This document shows positions 29,636 through 38,387 of a stretch of 41,539 nt of DNA, in pieces. Origin of the DNA: Nitrospira japonica (GTDB taxonomy: Bacteria > Nitrospirota > Thermodesulfovibrionia > UBA6902); NCBI GenBank assembly GCA_020723105.1, contig DYJL01000027.1, positions 1-41,539 of the forward strand, in the 5' to 3' direction. A model generated the notes under the pieces. The model saw nothing but the letters and a program-made list of their open reading frames with translations, did no database searches and had not been told where the DNA came from. Position 1 is the first letter of the stretch; each line of letters starts with the position of its first letter. Made by a program: the position numbers and the translations under genes.

Positions 29636-30004
29636 ATGTACGAACTAATGGTTGAGACAGATTTCTCTGCCGCGCATCAGTTGAGGGGATATAAAGGTAA
29701 GTGTGAGGCCTTGCACGGACACAACTGGAGGGTCCAGATAATTGTTTCCTCTGACAAGCTGAATGACATTGGCATAGTGATAGATTTTCATGAATTAAAG
29801 GCTATAACCGGTAATGTCATTTCACAGTTGGACCATACTTTTCTGAATGATGTTTTTCCCTTTACAGAAATAAATCCGTCTTCAGAAAATATCGCTAAGT
29901 GGATATATGATTCGGTGAACAAGAAGATAAAACAAAAAAACTGTACTGTTTCTTCTGTGACAGTATGGGAAAATGACACCTCATCAGCTACGTATTACGA
30001 ATAA
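29636..30004 (+). CDS. queD: 6-carboxy-5,6,7,8-tetrahydropterin synthase
   Basis: QueD converts dihydroneopterin triphosphate to 6-carboxytetrahydropterin in queuosine/7-deazaguanine synthesis. The 122-residue product has FSAAHQLRGYKGKCEALHGHNWRV, which holds the zinc histidines and catalytic cysteine (near 27), VIDFHELKAI, and LDHTFLND. Length is normal. It is the last gene of the kdsB-pyrG-eno-ftsB run; other queuosine genes are not nearby. Distinction from PTPS-III-like relatives is by the C-x3-HGH type motif, which fits QueD. Confidence 0.94.
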   Translation: MYELMVETDFSAAHQLRGYKGKCEALHGHNWRVQIIVSSDKLNDIGIVIDFHELKAITGNVISQLDHTFLNDVFPFTEINPSSENIAKWIYDSVNKKIKQKNCTVSSVTVWENDTSSATYYE

Positions 30005-30019
30005 GAATTGTGACAGGGA

Positions 30020-30934
30020 TTACGGGATATGGATTATGGGGGCTATCTTTAAGGTAAACGGCACAAGCACTTCTCCGCCGTGGTTATCGCTTATTAATAC
30101 TTTGATATTTTGAGGGACTGCATTTCCCGAAGGGACTTCCCAGGTAATGAGGCCTTTTGCAGAGTCAATAGTCATTCCAGAAGGGGCTTCTTTTAACGTA
30201 TAGCTTAAATTGTCTCCATCAGGATCTGTTGCTTTTATCTGATATTTATAAAGTTTCCCGTCAAAAGATGGGGTGCTTTCCATGAAGACAGGAAGGGTAT
30301 TGGAAACGCTGGTTTTCAGTCTGATGCTTTTGCCCGGTTCCTCATCATCAAATGGCGTTACTTCCACCATTATATTGTCGCCTTTTTTCAGTTCTGTATT
30401 CAGGTAGTTTTCTTCACCGGCAAAAGTATCATTCAGGTACCACTTATACTTAAAAAATATTCTATCCCGGTCCGCATCTTCTGCTGTTATATCTACAGTC
30501 AGCCTTGACGATATTTTTGGCGCCTGTGGAAGCAGGTTAGCTTTGGAAATTACCGGCGGCGTATTTTTAATAATAAGCTCATTTGAAAGAAATGCCTTCC
30601 GGTTCTTGATGACTTTAGCATGGACAACATCACCCTTACGCAGTTCAGAAGACGTAAAACGCACTCCGGTAACTGAAGAATTGTAGATGTTGTTTACATA
30701 CCATTGGATCTCTCCTTTGTTTAAAAGAGAGTTGTCTGCTCTAAGATAGATAATGGTTTGCGCTGAGGCTCCAACAGGGCCAATGGTAACAGCATAGTCC
30801 TCTGAGACAGATTGGGATTTGACGGTTTCCGTATCAGCTTTTGGCGTTTCTGCTATTGGCGCTTCTGTGCCTTGCTGATGTTCCGTGCAGGCGAACAGAA
30901 GCATTGTTAACAAAAATATGACTTGCTTTCTCAC
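30020..30934 (-). CDS. Pilus-operon lipoprotein with Ig-like/cadherin-like repeats
   Basis: The start is GTG at 30934, overlapping the pilY1 stop (GTGA). A lipoprotein signal ends in LLFAC (cysteine 16). After a low-complexity linker there are about three beta-sandwich repeats of some 80-90 residues, recognisable by similar phrases: LLNKGEIQWYVNN with LRKGDVVHAKV, then DRIFFKYKWYLND with LKKGDNIMVEV, then the C-terminal ATDPDGDNLSYTLKEAPSGMTI, typical of putative Ig/cadherin-like domains. It is the last gene of the minor-pilin operon, so it may interact with PilY1 or anchor the pilus complex at the envelope. No known homologue name is recognised. Confidence 0.8.
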   Translation of the reverse strand: MRKQVIFLLTMLLFACTEHQQGTEAPIAETPKADTETVKSQSVSEDYAVTIGPVGASAQTIIYLRADNSLLNKGEIQWYVNNIYNSSVTGVRFTSSELRKGDVVHAKVIKNRKAFLSNELIIKNTPPVISKANLLPQAPKISSRLTVDITAEDADRDRIFFKYKWYLNDTFAGEENYLNTELKKGDNIMVEVTPFDDEEPGKSIRLKTSVSNTLPVFMESTPSFDGKLYKYQIKATDPDGDNLSYTLKEAPSGMTIDSAKGLITWEVPSGNAVPQNIKVLISDNHGGEVLVPFTLKIAPIIHIP

Positions 30935-33900
30935 GGTATCTCTTCACTCTTCCAGCCGGAGATACCGCTTTTCAGGGAAATAGGAGTTATACTCTCGATT
31001 TCAAGTATGCTGCCGGTGGATTGCTGGGCAAAGCCTTTTGCCGTACCGCCTGCTGTTATTTGTGCGCTGAGTGAAGAAGGCATGCCGGAGCCGAGTTTCT
31101 TCACTCTTGCAACAGTTGTTGAAGGCGTGGTCTGTGTCTTCTGATCCTTGAACACATAGTCTTTGTAAGCCGTTCCGGTTTTATAATATACGGCATATAC
31201 GTTGCTTTCCCCTTCATAGGAGCATATATCAATTCCCGGAATGTAGGTAGCCCAGGTCACGAGACCGCCAAGCACCAGTGGTTTTGAAAGAACCCTTTCG
31301 CCGGTATGCAGCAGGGCGCTGCCAGTGAAGTCAATATTTTCTCCAAGATTACTGAAATACATGGCCCAGCCATTACAGCTATATGAAGCTGACACAAGGT
31401 CAGACCATGTAGATACTGCACCGCCGCAGGCGCCGCTGACGCTGGCTACTGCACCGCTTGTATTTACAGTTGCACTGGAAATATCAAGCAGGCCTGTATA
31501 TGATGTGGTGCAACTGCCATTCCAGCAGTTGTCTTTAATAGCGTAAAAGGCGCCGGTATCTGTCTGGTTTTTATCTAATGATCCGTAAAACTGGCCTGTG
31601 CCAAAATAGACATAAAGATTAGCTCGGTCATCCATTGCAGCAGATGGAGCAGAAGTTATCCTTTTTACAACATCCTTGGCTCCTGCAATGCTGCTGACAT
31701 TGCCGACCGTAGAAAGGCTCCACGCCGAAGGAAGGGTTTGTGCGCCTTTGTTTGTGGTAATTCTCCGCATGAGGGCGTTCCAACTGCTGCCCACCTTATA
31801 GTTTTCACCGATATAGATCACGTCCACATCATTGTCAATATCCACATCAACAGTAATAGGATCAGACAGGAAGGTTGTAGTATTTCCTGTAGGAATCTTC
31901 CAGAAGTTTACATTCTCGGTCCAGGTGTCTATAATGCCGTTGTTTCCGCCTGATATTTTCAGGACAAAAACATTTCCATTCTGAAAAGCTGTAAGATTTG
32001 AATTTGAGTCATAACCGCCGGTTGCTGAGCTGGCTCCGGAACCAAAGACGGCAAACCAGCTATTGCCGACCTTAGCCACTGCGGGATAGGACATACTGAG
32101 GCCCAGATCCGGGTTGGAAAAGGTCCAGAGGAGTCTGGGACTGAGAGGGTTTGTAATATCGAGCGCAAAGTATTCAGGAGAGGCGCTGTAGTTATTGCCT
32201 CCGGAGGTCCAGCTTATGTTCTTTCCGCCGTAACGGAACCCGCCAATGAGTATAGTCCCCCAGCCTTCTGTGTGTGCGCCGCCGGCATCGAATATTTTTA
32301 CGTCTGTTATTTTTGGTTTTAAATCTACCTGGTATACATGAGTATAGTTAATAAATGTATTCCATTTAAGATGAGGCAATATTCCTCGAGGTATAAAGGC
32401 CCAGAGTTCTTCTCCCAGGGAGCGGCTTCCCGCACTGCAATTGCCGCTACCGTCAACATCAGGATAAAACCTGTGGTTTACAGAATCATAACAGCCTGCA
32501 TTAAAGGCGTGAAGCATTCCGTCGTTGGAGCCTACATAAACTACCTGTCTCCTTTTTAAATAAGCTGATCTGAATTTCGTATAAGTGGCATCTCCGTACA
32601 GGAGGTCGTAGTTTTCCATGGGGCGTCCGGCTACAGAAGGCGTGGAATAAATTATATCGCCGAGCTTCCACACATTTGTTATATTGTTCAGTGTAATGCT
32701 TCGCTCCCTGTATCCTGTGGGATGATTTGTATCAGTGACTCCTGTCAGGTCATCTCCTCGGACCCAGTTAATTATATTATTCGATTCTGTACTGTTGGCT
32801 GCCCTGAGATAGGGCTGCAAGGTTGCGGAGTTGGTTGTGCTGAAATCAAGAGTGTTATATCCGTTTACTGTCGAATAAATAGTCCTGCTTGCAGGCGCTG
32901 CGGCCCAGAGATTTTCTCCGCCTTTCCAGATGGCTTTAATACTGTCGAGGGACTCTGTAGAAGCAGGAGTTGCAGAGTCTTTTGTACCATCGCCATTTGC
33001 ATCACTGTATTTATTAATAATGGTTCCAATGCTGGGGTTGTAGCTCATTTGTATAATGTAATCGCTTGTCAGATCCAGGGCAGCATTACTGTTTGAATCT
33101 TCCCTGAGATTTCCGTATTTATCCACGAAAAGCGCATGGAGATAACCGAGCCATTTGCGGGACTCCATGTTTTCCATTTTCTCCGGGTAAAAGAAGGCCT
33201 GATACACTGCACCTTCGCCATCACCTGTAGTAGCCAGAACGCTTACAGCAGTGCCGGAAGAGGCCTTCCGGAGAATATCGGTAAAGGCCTGCACGAGGGA
33301 GGCTTCAAGTAAAGCTCCTTCCTGAGCCTCAAAATATGTGTCAGGCACGTTATCACCATCTTCGTCCCATTCATTCGGGAGGTCAGGCCTGTTATTGCCA
33401 TTGTAATCAGTAAAACCACCATACTTGGCGCTTTTTTTCAGAATATCACTTCCAACAGGCGAATCATCAAAGGCAAAGACAGTGTATGTTGTAATATTCT
33501 GAACGCCGGACCAGTCGCTTCTGAAGTCATTATTATGTGCCCAGTATGCCACACCCTCAAGATAATAAGTTCCATTATTACCGTTGGCATCTACATTCCA
33601 CTGGCTTGTATATCCCTCGAGTGTAGCGATGTTGTCCATATAGGTTCTGACATTAAAACCATTCGGGTCTGTGACTGCAGAAGTAACACCTGAAAAAGCT
33701 GTCCCTGGAATATTCCTGTCTTTGGTTGATTCCCCGTCAGTCAGGATGAGCACAAAGTTTTTCTGGCATTTGTTCTGTATAGGGTCCTGGGCTGCATAGT
33801 TGGCATTCCGGTAGGCTCCGGTACCTGCACTGAAGTAACGGGTGGCTTCGTACAGAGACTCTGCAAGCGGAGTCCAGCTTGACGGCGTCATATTTTCAAT

Positions 33901-34731
33901 GCTTACCAGAAGATTTACATTGGCGCCGGGACCGCTTATATTGTCCTGAACATAACCACCGTCATAATTGCCGCCTCCGCCGTTTTCATATCCTGAGCCG
34001 GTATCGTTAAAATACATTAATCCAAAACGGACCTTGTCCCACGTTTTTTGCACAACCCCTGACGGCACTTCTGTATCGCCGATTCTTACCTTGATAGTGT
34101 ATGTGCCTGCTGTAAAAGATGAGCAGGTCCCGGTTGTAGCAGTTGAGACAGATATTGTGGCATTGTCATTTTTAAAGCACCTCGTTCCTGAATAAGGGGC
34201 ATACGAACTTGAGACCGCATATCTTTTGTAAAAATCACCGGCTCCATCATCAGCAAGCAGGTACTTTACGGTCCCTATGCTTCTTGAGGTTGCCTTTCCT
34301 CCCACAAGAACTTTTTTTACAACATCAACCCGCCTCATTGTCAGCCAGTTGAGGAAGTTTCCATTCCATCCGCCTGTTGCATCTTCATAAAAATGCCCGC
34401 CAGAAGCGGCTGAATAACTGTATCTTGTAGAAGTATTGAAATACCCGTAATAGGTAAGACTCGGATTAAAACTGGCATCAGGGGTAGAAGTGGAATGGCC
34501 GGTTCCGGGTGTTTTATAGGCAAACTCCTGCATGGAGCCTGAGTTGTCAAGAACGATCAGCACGTTTGGAGGAACCTGTTGCGATACAAAAGGAGGGTAT
34601 GCAGTGTAATCAGCCATGTTTTGTGCGGAAACTGTTTTGGCTATGAAGAAGATAATTAATGCGCTTAAAGTTGAAAGGAGAATTAATTGATTTAACCATC
34701 TAAATAAAATCAGGCCTGATTCCTTCTGCAT
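30931..34731 (-). CDS. pilY1: PilY1/PilC-family type IV pilus tip adhesin
   Basis: PilY1 is a secreted or cell-associated calcium-binding pilus protein involved in adhesion and surface sensing. The 1266-residue product starts with a hydrophobic signal (about 14-35), then NVLIVLDNSGSM with a MIDAS-like DNSGS (62-66), marking a von Willebrand A-type N domain. The C-terminal half is a beta-propeller (RQVVYVGSNDGMLHAFNAG and GEELWAFIPRG). A calcium loop DVDIDNDVD (about 961-969) resembles that of PilY1 of Pseudomonas. The gene follows pilX and a small exported gene, the standard order. Confidence 0.95.
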   Translation of the reverse strand: MQKESGLILFRWLNQLILLSTLSALIIFFIAKTVSAQNMADYTAYPPFVSQQVPPNVLIVLDNSGSMQEFAYKTPGTGHSTSTPDASFNPSLTYYGYFNTSTRYSYSAASGGHFYEDATGGWNGNFLNWLTMRRVDVVKKVLVGGKATSRSIGTVKYLLADDGAGDFYKRYAVSSSYAPYSGTRCFKNDNATISVSTATTGTCSSFTAGTYTIKVRIGDTEVPSGVVQKTWDKVRFGLMYFNDTGSGYENGGGGNYDGGYVQDNISGPGANVNLLVSIENMTPSSWTPLAESLYEATRYFSAGTGAYRNANYAAQDPIQNKCQKNFVLILTDGESTKDRNIPGTAFSGVTSAVTDPNGFNVRTYMDNIATLEGYTSQWNVDANGNNGTYYLEGVAYWAHNNDFRSDWSGVQNITTYTVFAFDDSPVGSDILKKSAKYGGFTDYNGNNRPDLPNEWDEDGDNVPDTYFEAQEGALLEASLVQAFTDILRKASSGTAVSVLATTGDGEGAVYQAFFYPEKMENMESRKWLGYLHALFVDKYGNLREDSNSNAALDLTSDYIIQMSYNPSIGTIINKYSDANGDGTKDSATPASTESLDSIKAIWKGGENLWAAAPASRTIYSTVNGYNTLDFSTTNSATLQPYLRAANSTESNNIINWVRGDDLTGVTDTNHPTGYRERSITLNNITNVWKLGDIIYSTPSVAGRPMENYDLLYGDATYTKFRSAYLKRRQVVYVGSNDGMLHAFNAGCYDSVNHRFYPDVDGSGNCSAGSRSLGEELWAFIPRGILPHLKWNTFINYTHVYQVDLKPKITDVKIFDAGGAHTEGWGTILIGGFRYGGKNISWTSGGNNYSASPEYFALDITNPLSPRLLWTFSNPDLGLSMSYPAVAKVGNSWFAVFGSGASSATGGYDSNSNLTAFQNGNVFVLKISGGNNGIIDTWTENVNFWKIPTGNTTTFLSDPITVDVDIDNDVDVIYIGENYKVGSSWNALMRRITTNKGAQTLPSAWSLSTVGNVSSIAGAKDVVKRITSAPSAAMDDRANLYVYFGTGQFYGSLDKNQTDTGAFYAIKDNCWNGSCTTSYTGLLDISSATVNTSGAVASVSGACGGAVSTWSDLVSASYSCNGWAMYFSNLGENIDFTGSALLHTGERVLSKPLVLGGLVTWATYIPGIDICSYEGESNVYAVYYKTGTAYKDYVFKDQKTQTTPSTTVARVKKLGSGMPSSLSAQITAGGTAKGFAQQSTGSILEIESITPISLKSGISGWKSEEIP

Positions 34732-34742
34732 ATAATTACCTC

Positions 34743-35096
34743 CTAATCTCGCAGTTCAAGTTCTTCAATAATTAATTCCAGAACTGTTCCCCTGTCAATT
34801 TTTGCTCTGACTTTTGCTGATTCTGTGCTTCTGAAAAATGAGACGCCCTTAATTATTTCACCCCAGGGATACTGTATGACAGTATTTGGAGACAAGCTGT
34901 ATTCCTTTCCGTCAATTCTTATGTACTTGTTCGTAATTTTTGTCATTACCCCGGAAAGCCAGTCTTTCTTGTCTTCAGTTGTATATCGTATGTTCTGAAA
35001 CGCAGCCTCTTCTACCAGATTTATATACAGGCTCCATCCATTTGAAGCATAGCTTATCAGCAGCGCTGCTGTTATTGTTGAAATATATTTTTTCAT
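34743..35096 (-). CDS. Small exported protein of the pilus operon
   Basis: The ATG at 35096, with GGAGG upstream, gives 117 residues (an ATG four codons upstream is possible). The N terminus MKKYISTITAALLISYASNGW looks like a signal peptide. The rest is a small beta-rich domain with IRIDGKEYSLSPNTVIQYPWGE followed by a possible charged C-terminal helix. It lies between pilX and pilY1, 12 bases before the pilY1 start, so it is part of the operon; some such loci encode PilY2-like small proteins at this position, but identity is not claimed. Confidence 0.75.
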   Translation of the reverse strand: MKKYISTITAALLISYASNGWSLYINLVEEAAFQNIRYTTEDKKDWLSGVMTKITNKYIRIDGKEYSLSPNTVIQYPWGEIIKGVSFFRSTESAKVRAKIDRGTVLELIIEELELRD

Positions 35097-35113
35097 GGCC
35101 TCCTCCACTAAAA

Positions 35114-35704
35114 TTATTTGGGCACGTATCTATATATTGTTCCAACGTCTGCCTGTGAATTTATCAGGTCAGAGCTGTTTGCATTCACTCGGTAATAAGT
35201 ATAAAAACCGCTGCCGCCGCTTTTACCGGCTCCTTCATAGCCAGAGGCAAATTCTATGGCAGTGCCACCCATCCATTTGGAATACATTTTGTCTATATCA
35301 ACTGAAACAGTCTGTCCAGCTACTACAAAGGCCACATCCTGTATGTCCGGATCAAAGGGAGATGATCTGAGTTCTGTACACAGGTAGTCTGGATCATTTG
35401 GAGCCAGGGCGGGATTTATAATGTTCGCAAAGCCCTGGGTATCCTGCTCTCTTACGCTCCGCTCAATTACTGCTGTACATATTTCGACCCCTGCATCTGC
35501 CTTGGAGATATTTCTCTCTCGCAGTCTGATATTTCCTGAAAGCATGTTTTCTACAGTGCTGGTCCCTATGGCTGTCAAACCTATAACGGTAAGCACGAGC
35601 AACAGGAGCAGGACCGTAATTAAAATGTACCCGTTATCGTGTCTGGAGAATGTGTTATTCCCGTTCCTTATGAATGTCTTTTCCTTTATCTTTATCTTTC
35701 TCAT
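35114..35704 (-). CDS. pilX: PilX-family minor pilin
   Basis: The 196-residue product has a basic leader and a long hydrophobic N-terminal helix, NGYILITVLLLLLVLTVIG, followed by GTSTVENMLSGNIRLRERN and SKADAGVEI, the PilX N-terminal region. A glutamate at +5 as in major pilins is not obvious, which is usual for PilX. The start overlaps the pilW stop (ATGA). Minor pilins of this set prime pilus assembly and help to place PilY1 at the tip. Confidence 0.88.
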   Translation of the reverse strand: MRKIKIKEKTFIRNGNNTFSRHDNGYILITVLLLLLVLTVIGLTAIGTSTVENMLSGNIRLRERNISKADAGVEICTAVIERSVREQDTQGFANIINPALAPNDPDYLCTELRSSPFDPDIQDVAFVVAGQTVSVDIDKMYSKWMGGTAIEFASGYEGAGKSGGSGFYTYYRVNANSSDLINSQADVGTIYRYVPK

Positions 35705-36738
35705 TTATTCCTCATGGTTACTATTGTCTGCCACCACCTGCGTCTGAAACTGTCATTGGTCTGGGCCAGGATGCGATTTTCAATAGCTGCCGGAGGATTT
35801 CCCTGACCTGTATAATTGGTGTCAGGCCTGTCGGACCTCGCAAGTGTATTGACACGAATTGCACGTATCGTTGCTGGGTCTGCCACAGCAACTCCGTTTA
35901 CGAAATCCCCGCCGTCAAGCAGGCCGTTGCCGTTTACATCGTCGGTCTGTCCGTCATTGTTTGCATCAACAGCATATACAAGCTGAAAGTCTTCTACATT
36001 CTCAGCAATAGCATCATCATCAGAAGTCGCAATACCTGTACAATTGTTCAGGTTTGCATTCCTCCTTATTCTCCTTAAGGTTGCATTGGCATCTACACAA
36101 TACGATGTGTCTTCAACAAGATAAACCGGCCGGCCGGCATCGCAAAATCCATCTCCATCAATATCTATGAGGGGGAAATCCATTGTTAACGGCCGGTCCA
36201 GGGTGATGGTGTTTGCCGAGTCACATACCCCATTTGTTATAGTACAGCCAGCCACCCGTACAAAATCCACGCCGTCAATACTGAGGAATCTTTTGTCTGT
36301 CAAATTGGGGACATTTGTGCCGGAATAAATAAGACGAACCTGTGTAGTGCCTAAGGGTATGGTTAGAGGACAGGCGCTTCCTGGTTCGACGCCAATGGGC
36401 CACAGGGTCCCAACTGTTCTGAACCCGCCTACTATGGTAACAGCATCAGGAGCAATGGTCCTGTCAGCAGGGGTTATTACTGTAGTTAACCCGTTTACAG
36501 GGTCTATGTTCATATCCTGAGGGATGCCAAAACCCGCGCCTTTAATGTCATTAACTATCATATCCTGGGCTATCTTGGATTGAGTGTTAACTTCCGATAC
36601 GCTTTCCTGTATGACAAAAGAACGGTTTTGGGATATATATGTTGCATAGGAACCAGCAATAAGAATAAGGCTTATTGTTATTGCAATAATTAATTCTGCA
36701 AGTGTATATCCGTTGTCATTACGGCACAACATTTTCAT
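35701..36738 (-). CDS. pilW: PilW-family minor pilin
   Basis: The 345-residue protein begins MKMLCRNDNGYTLAELIIAITISLILIAG: a prepilin leader ending in G with cleavage before YTLAE (E at +5) and a membrane helix. The body is a large beta-rich pseudopilin domain with internal VDANNDGQTDD, a possible calcium loop. A GAGG sequence lies upstream of the ATG. The start overlaps pilV by 20 bases. Confidence 0.9.
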   Translation of the reverse strand: MKMLCRNDNGYTLAELIIAITISLILIAGSYATYISQNRSFVIQESVSEVNTQSKIAQDMIVNDIKGAGFGIPQDMNIDPVNGLTTVITPADRTIAPDAVTIVGGFRTVGTLWPIGVEPGSACPLTIPLGTTQVRLIYSGTNVPNLTDKRFLSIDGVDFVRVAGCTITNGVCDSANTITLDRPLTMDFPLIDIDGDGFCDAGRPVYLVEDTSYCVDANATLRRIRRNANLNNCTGIATSDDDAIAENVEDFQLVYAVDANNDGQTDDVNGNGLLDGGDFVNGVAVADPATIRAIRVNTLARSDRPDTNYTGQGNPPAAIENRILAQTNDSFRRRWWQTIVTMRNK

Positions 36739-37192
36739 CCCACCTCAATGTGTCCAGGCTTACTGAATGCACGGCTCCATTCTTGTCAGTCCAGCAGGCC
36801 CTGGAACGGATTGCGGAAACAGGCATGACAACCGCCCCATCGGGAATGCCGGCGCAATTAGCAGCCAGGGCCTGGCAGGTGTTATTGTCATTTACCAGTG
36901 CTATTGCCATGCAGTTTGGCACCACCCACCATCTTCTTGTAAAGGCAACGCCTCCGGAGATAGCTGTGCCAACGAGCGGGTTATCAGCATTAGATACAAG
37001 ATTGGCATAACGAGTTGATTTTACCTGTTCAATAAGTTCCTGGCCCAGGTTCGTAGCGATTCTCAGCTCTCTGCTTGCGGTATTGCCTGTTACTGCATAA
37101 TACTGCATGCCGATTACCCCAAGCATTCCGATGAGCAGTATAACGAGGGCAATCATCACTTCAATGAGGGTGAAGCCATTTTCTTTTCTCAT
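36719..37192 (-). CDS. pilV: PilV-family minor pilin
   Basis: The start at 37192 gives MRKENGFTLIEVMIALVILLIG, with prepilin cleavage after G6 before FTLIE. GAGGT lies upstream. The product is 157 residues and contains several cysteines (for example around NTCQALAANCAG and RSRACW) which may form disulfides. Its ATG overlaps the fimT stop (ATGA), so the operon order is fimT-pilV-pilW-pilX. Confidence 0.9.
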   Translation of the reverse strand: MRKENGFTLIEVMIALVILLIGMLGVIGMQYYAVTGNTASRELRIATNLGQELIEQVKSTRYANLVSNADNPLVGTAISGGVAFTRRWWVVPNCMAIALVNDNNTCQALAANCAGIPDGAVVMPVSAIRSRACWTDKNGAVHSVSLDTLRWDENVVP

Positions 37193-37869
37193 CGTACCTC
37201 GGTCCATCCGCAGTACCGCATTGGGGTATTGCAATTATTTATAACAGCAGGATTGGTGTTATCGTTGTCGCCATCCCATTTCCATAAATCAAATTTTCCT
37301 GACTGAAAACTGGCCCTCAGCATATATGTAATTCCCCGGGCATTGTGCATTATGAAAACAGAACCTGTAAAACTTACAGTTCCGTCCGGATTGAATACCT
37401 CCCTTACCGGAGCGCCGACTCCTCCAAAAGCTACTGTTGAGCCTGCGATGTTAATACAGGCCGGGCAAACGTCAGGATCATCAGGGCCGTTGTTTGTTGA
37501 GGTTCCAAAGGCTACGTCAATTCCATATTCAGCCTGTAAATCAACAGTTCGTACCGCTCCTGTTTCATAACCATCTGCAACATCAAGCAGAGAGTTGTTG
37601 TTATTGCCGTCAAAACCGATCCTATATGTATTGACTGCGCCTTCGTTAAAGGTAATAAGATACGGCCTGTTTTCCTTGATTGCTATTGTTCTTGCAAGTC
37701 TCATGTTTTGCAGCAGGTCATTTGTGGCCCTTCTTACCCTGTTGGTTGCAACAAACTTTCCATATTGCGGGATACCCATAATCGCAAGAATGGAGATGAT
37801 GGAGATTACAATGACCAATTCAATCAGACTGACACCGGAATTACTCTTCTTTAATCTTTTTATAAACAT
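37189..37869 (-). CDS. fimT: FimT/GspH-type minor pseudopilin
   Basis: The 226-residue product has a leader MFIKRLKKSNSG and then VSLIELVIVISIISILAIMGIPQYGKF, with glutamate at +5, typical of GspH/FimT pseudopilins, and then RRATNDLLQNMRLARTIAIKENRP. The C-terminal part is beta-rich. It is the first gene of the minor-pilin operon. No ribosome binding site is visible before its ATG, and its promoter is not clear in the AT-rich upstream region (TTGACA at 38056-38051 on the minus strand lacks a convincing -10). Confidence 0.85.
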   Translation of the reverse strand: MFIKRLKKSNSGVSLIELVIVISIISILAIMGIPQYGKFVATNRVRRATNDLLQNMRLARTIAIKENRPYLITFNEGAVNTYRIGFDGNNNNSLLDVADGYETGAVRTVDLQAEYGIDVAFGTSTNNGPDDPDVCPACINIAGSTVAFGGVGAPVREVFNPDGTVSFTGSVFIMHNARGITYMLRASFQSGKFDLWKWDGDNDNTNPAVINNCNTPMRYCGWTEVR

Positions 37870-38387
37870 ATCATTAATGAAATAGATGCAATTGTTGTGC
37901 TAATAATGAAAAAGTTATTTTTTAAGAGGTTGAATAAATTTTCGTAGTCTGTCTGTGTAATGAGTTTCATAGGTTTATGTAGTTTGTTACATAAGTTGAA
38001 AGTAATAGCTCAGTTATATTTATCGGCAAATATTGTTGTATACTTAAAACTGTCAATTGATAGATAACCCGGATTATCACAACTATGGAGCAGAACAATA
38101 TATGTTATTAATCATAAAACGATTTAAAATTTATTTAGGATCTTCTGTCAGAGATGGCAGCCTGTCTCAGAATTTCTATAATCGACAAACGGCATATTAC
38201 ATTTTCGCTTCAAGCTGTTTTTCTTATTTCTTCTTGACTACTCCCTACTCCCTATCCCCTAATCCCTTTTTAAAGGTGTCGTATAGAAATTCTTCTACAG
38301 CCTTCCATCTCAGCAACTATTGGAACAGAGTTCGATATATATAGTGTAGGCAAACAGCTAATTCCAAAGATTAAAAGAGGAACGAAC
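37870..38387. other. Intergenic region between fimT and pmbA
   Basis: About 280 AT-rich bases next to fimT show no credible ORF or RNA fold. The rest is the second copy of the dispersed repeat (38154-38333). A TATAGT box (38340-38345) lies 42 bases before the pmbA ATG; no -35 of standard spacing is present, so it is weak. Confidence 0.4.
38154..38333. repeat. MITE-like dispersed repeat, copy 2
   Basis: Same structure as the copy at 13038: ends TGGCAGCCTGT...AGAATTTCTATA and TATAGAAATTCT...ACAGCCTTCCA (core 38155-38307). Its centre has an expanded heptad run CTACTCC, CTACTCC, CTATCCC, CTAATCC, longer than copy 1. Similarity continues to ACAGAGTTC at 38333. It ends 54 bases before pmbA. Confidence 0.78.
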
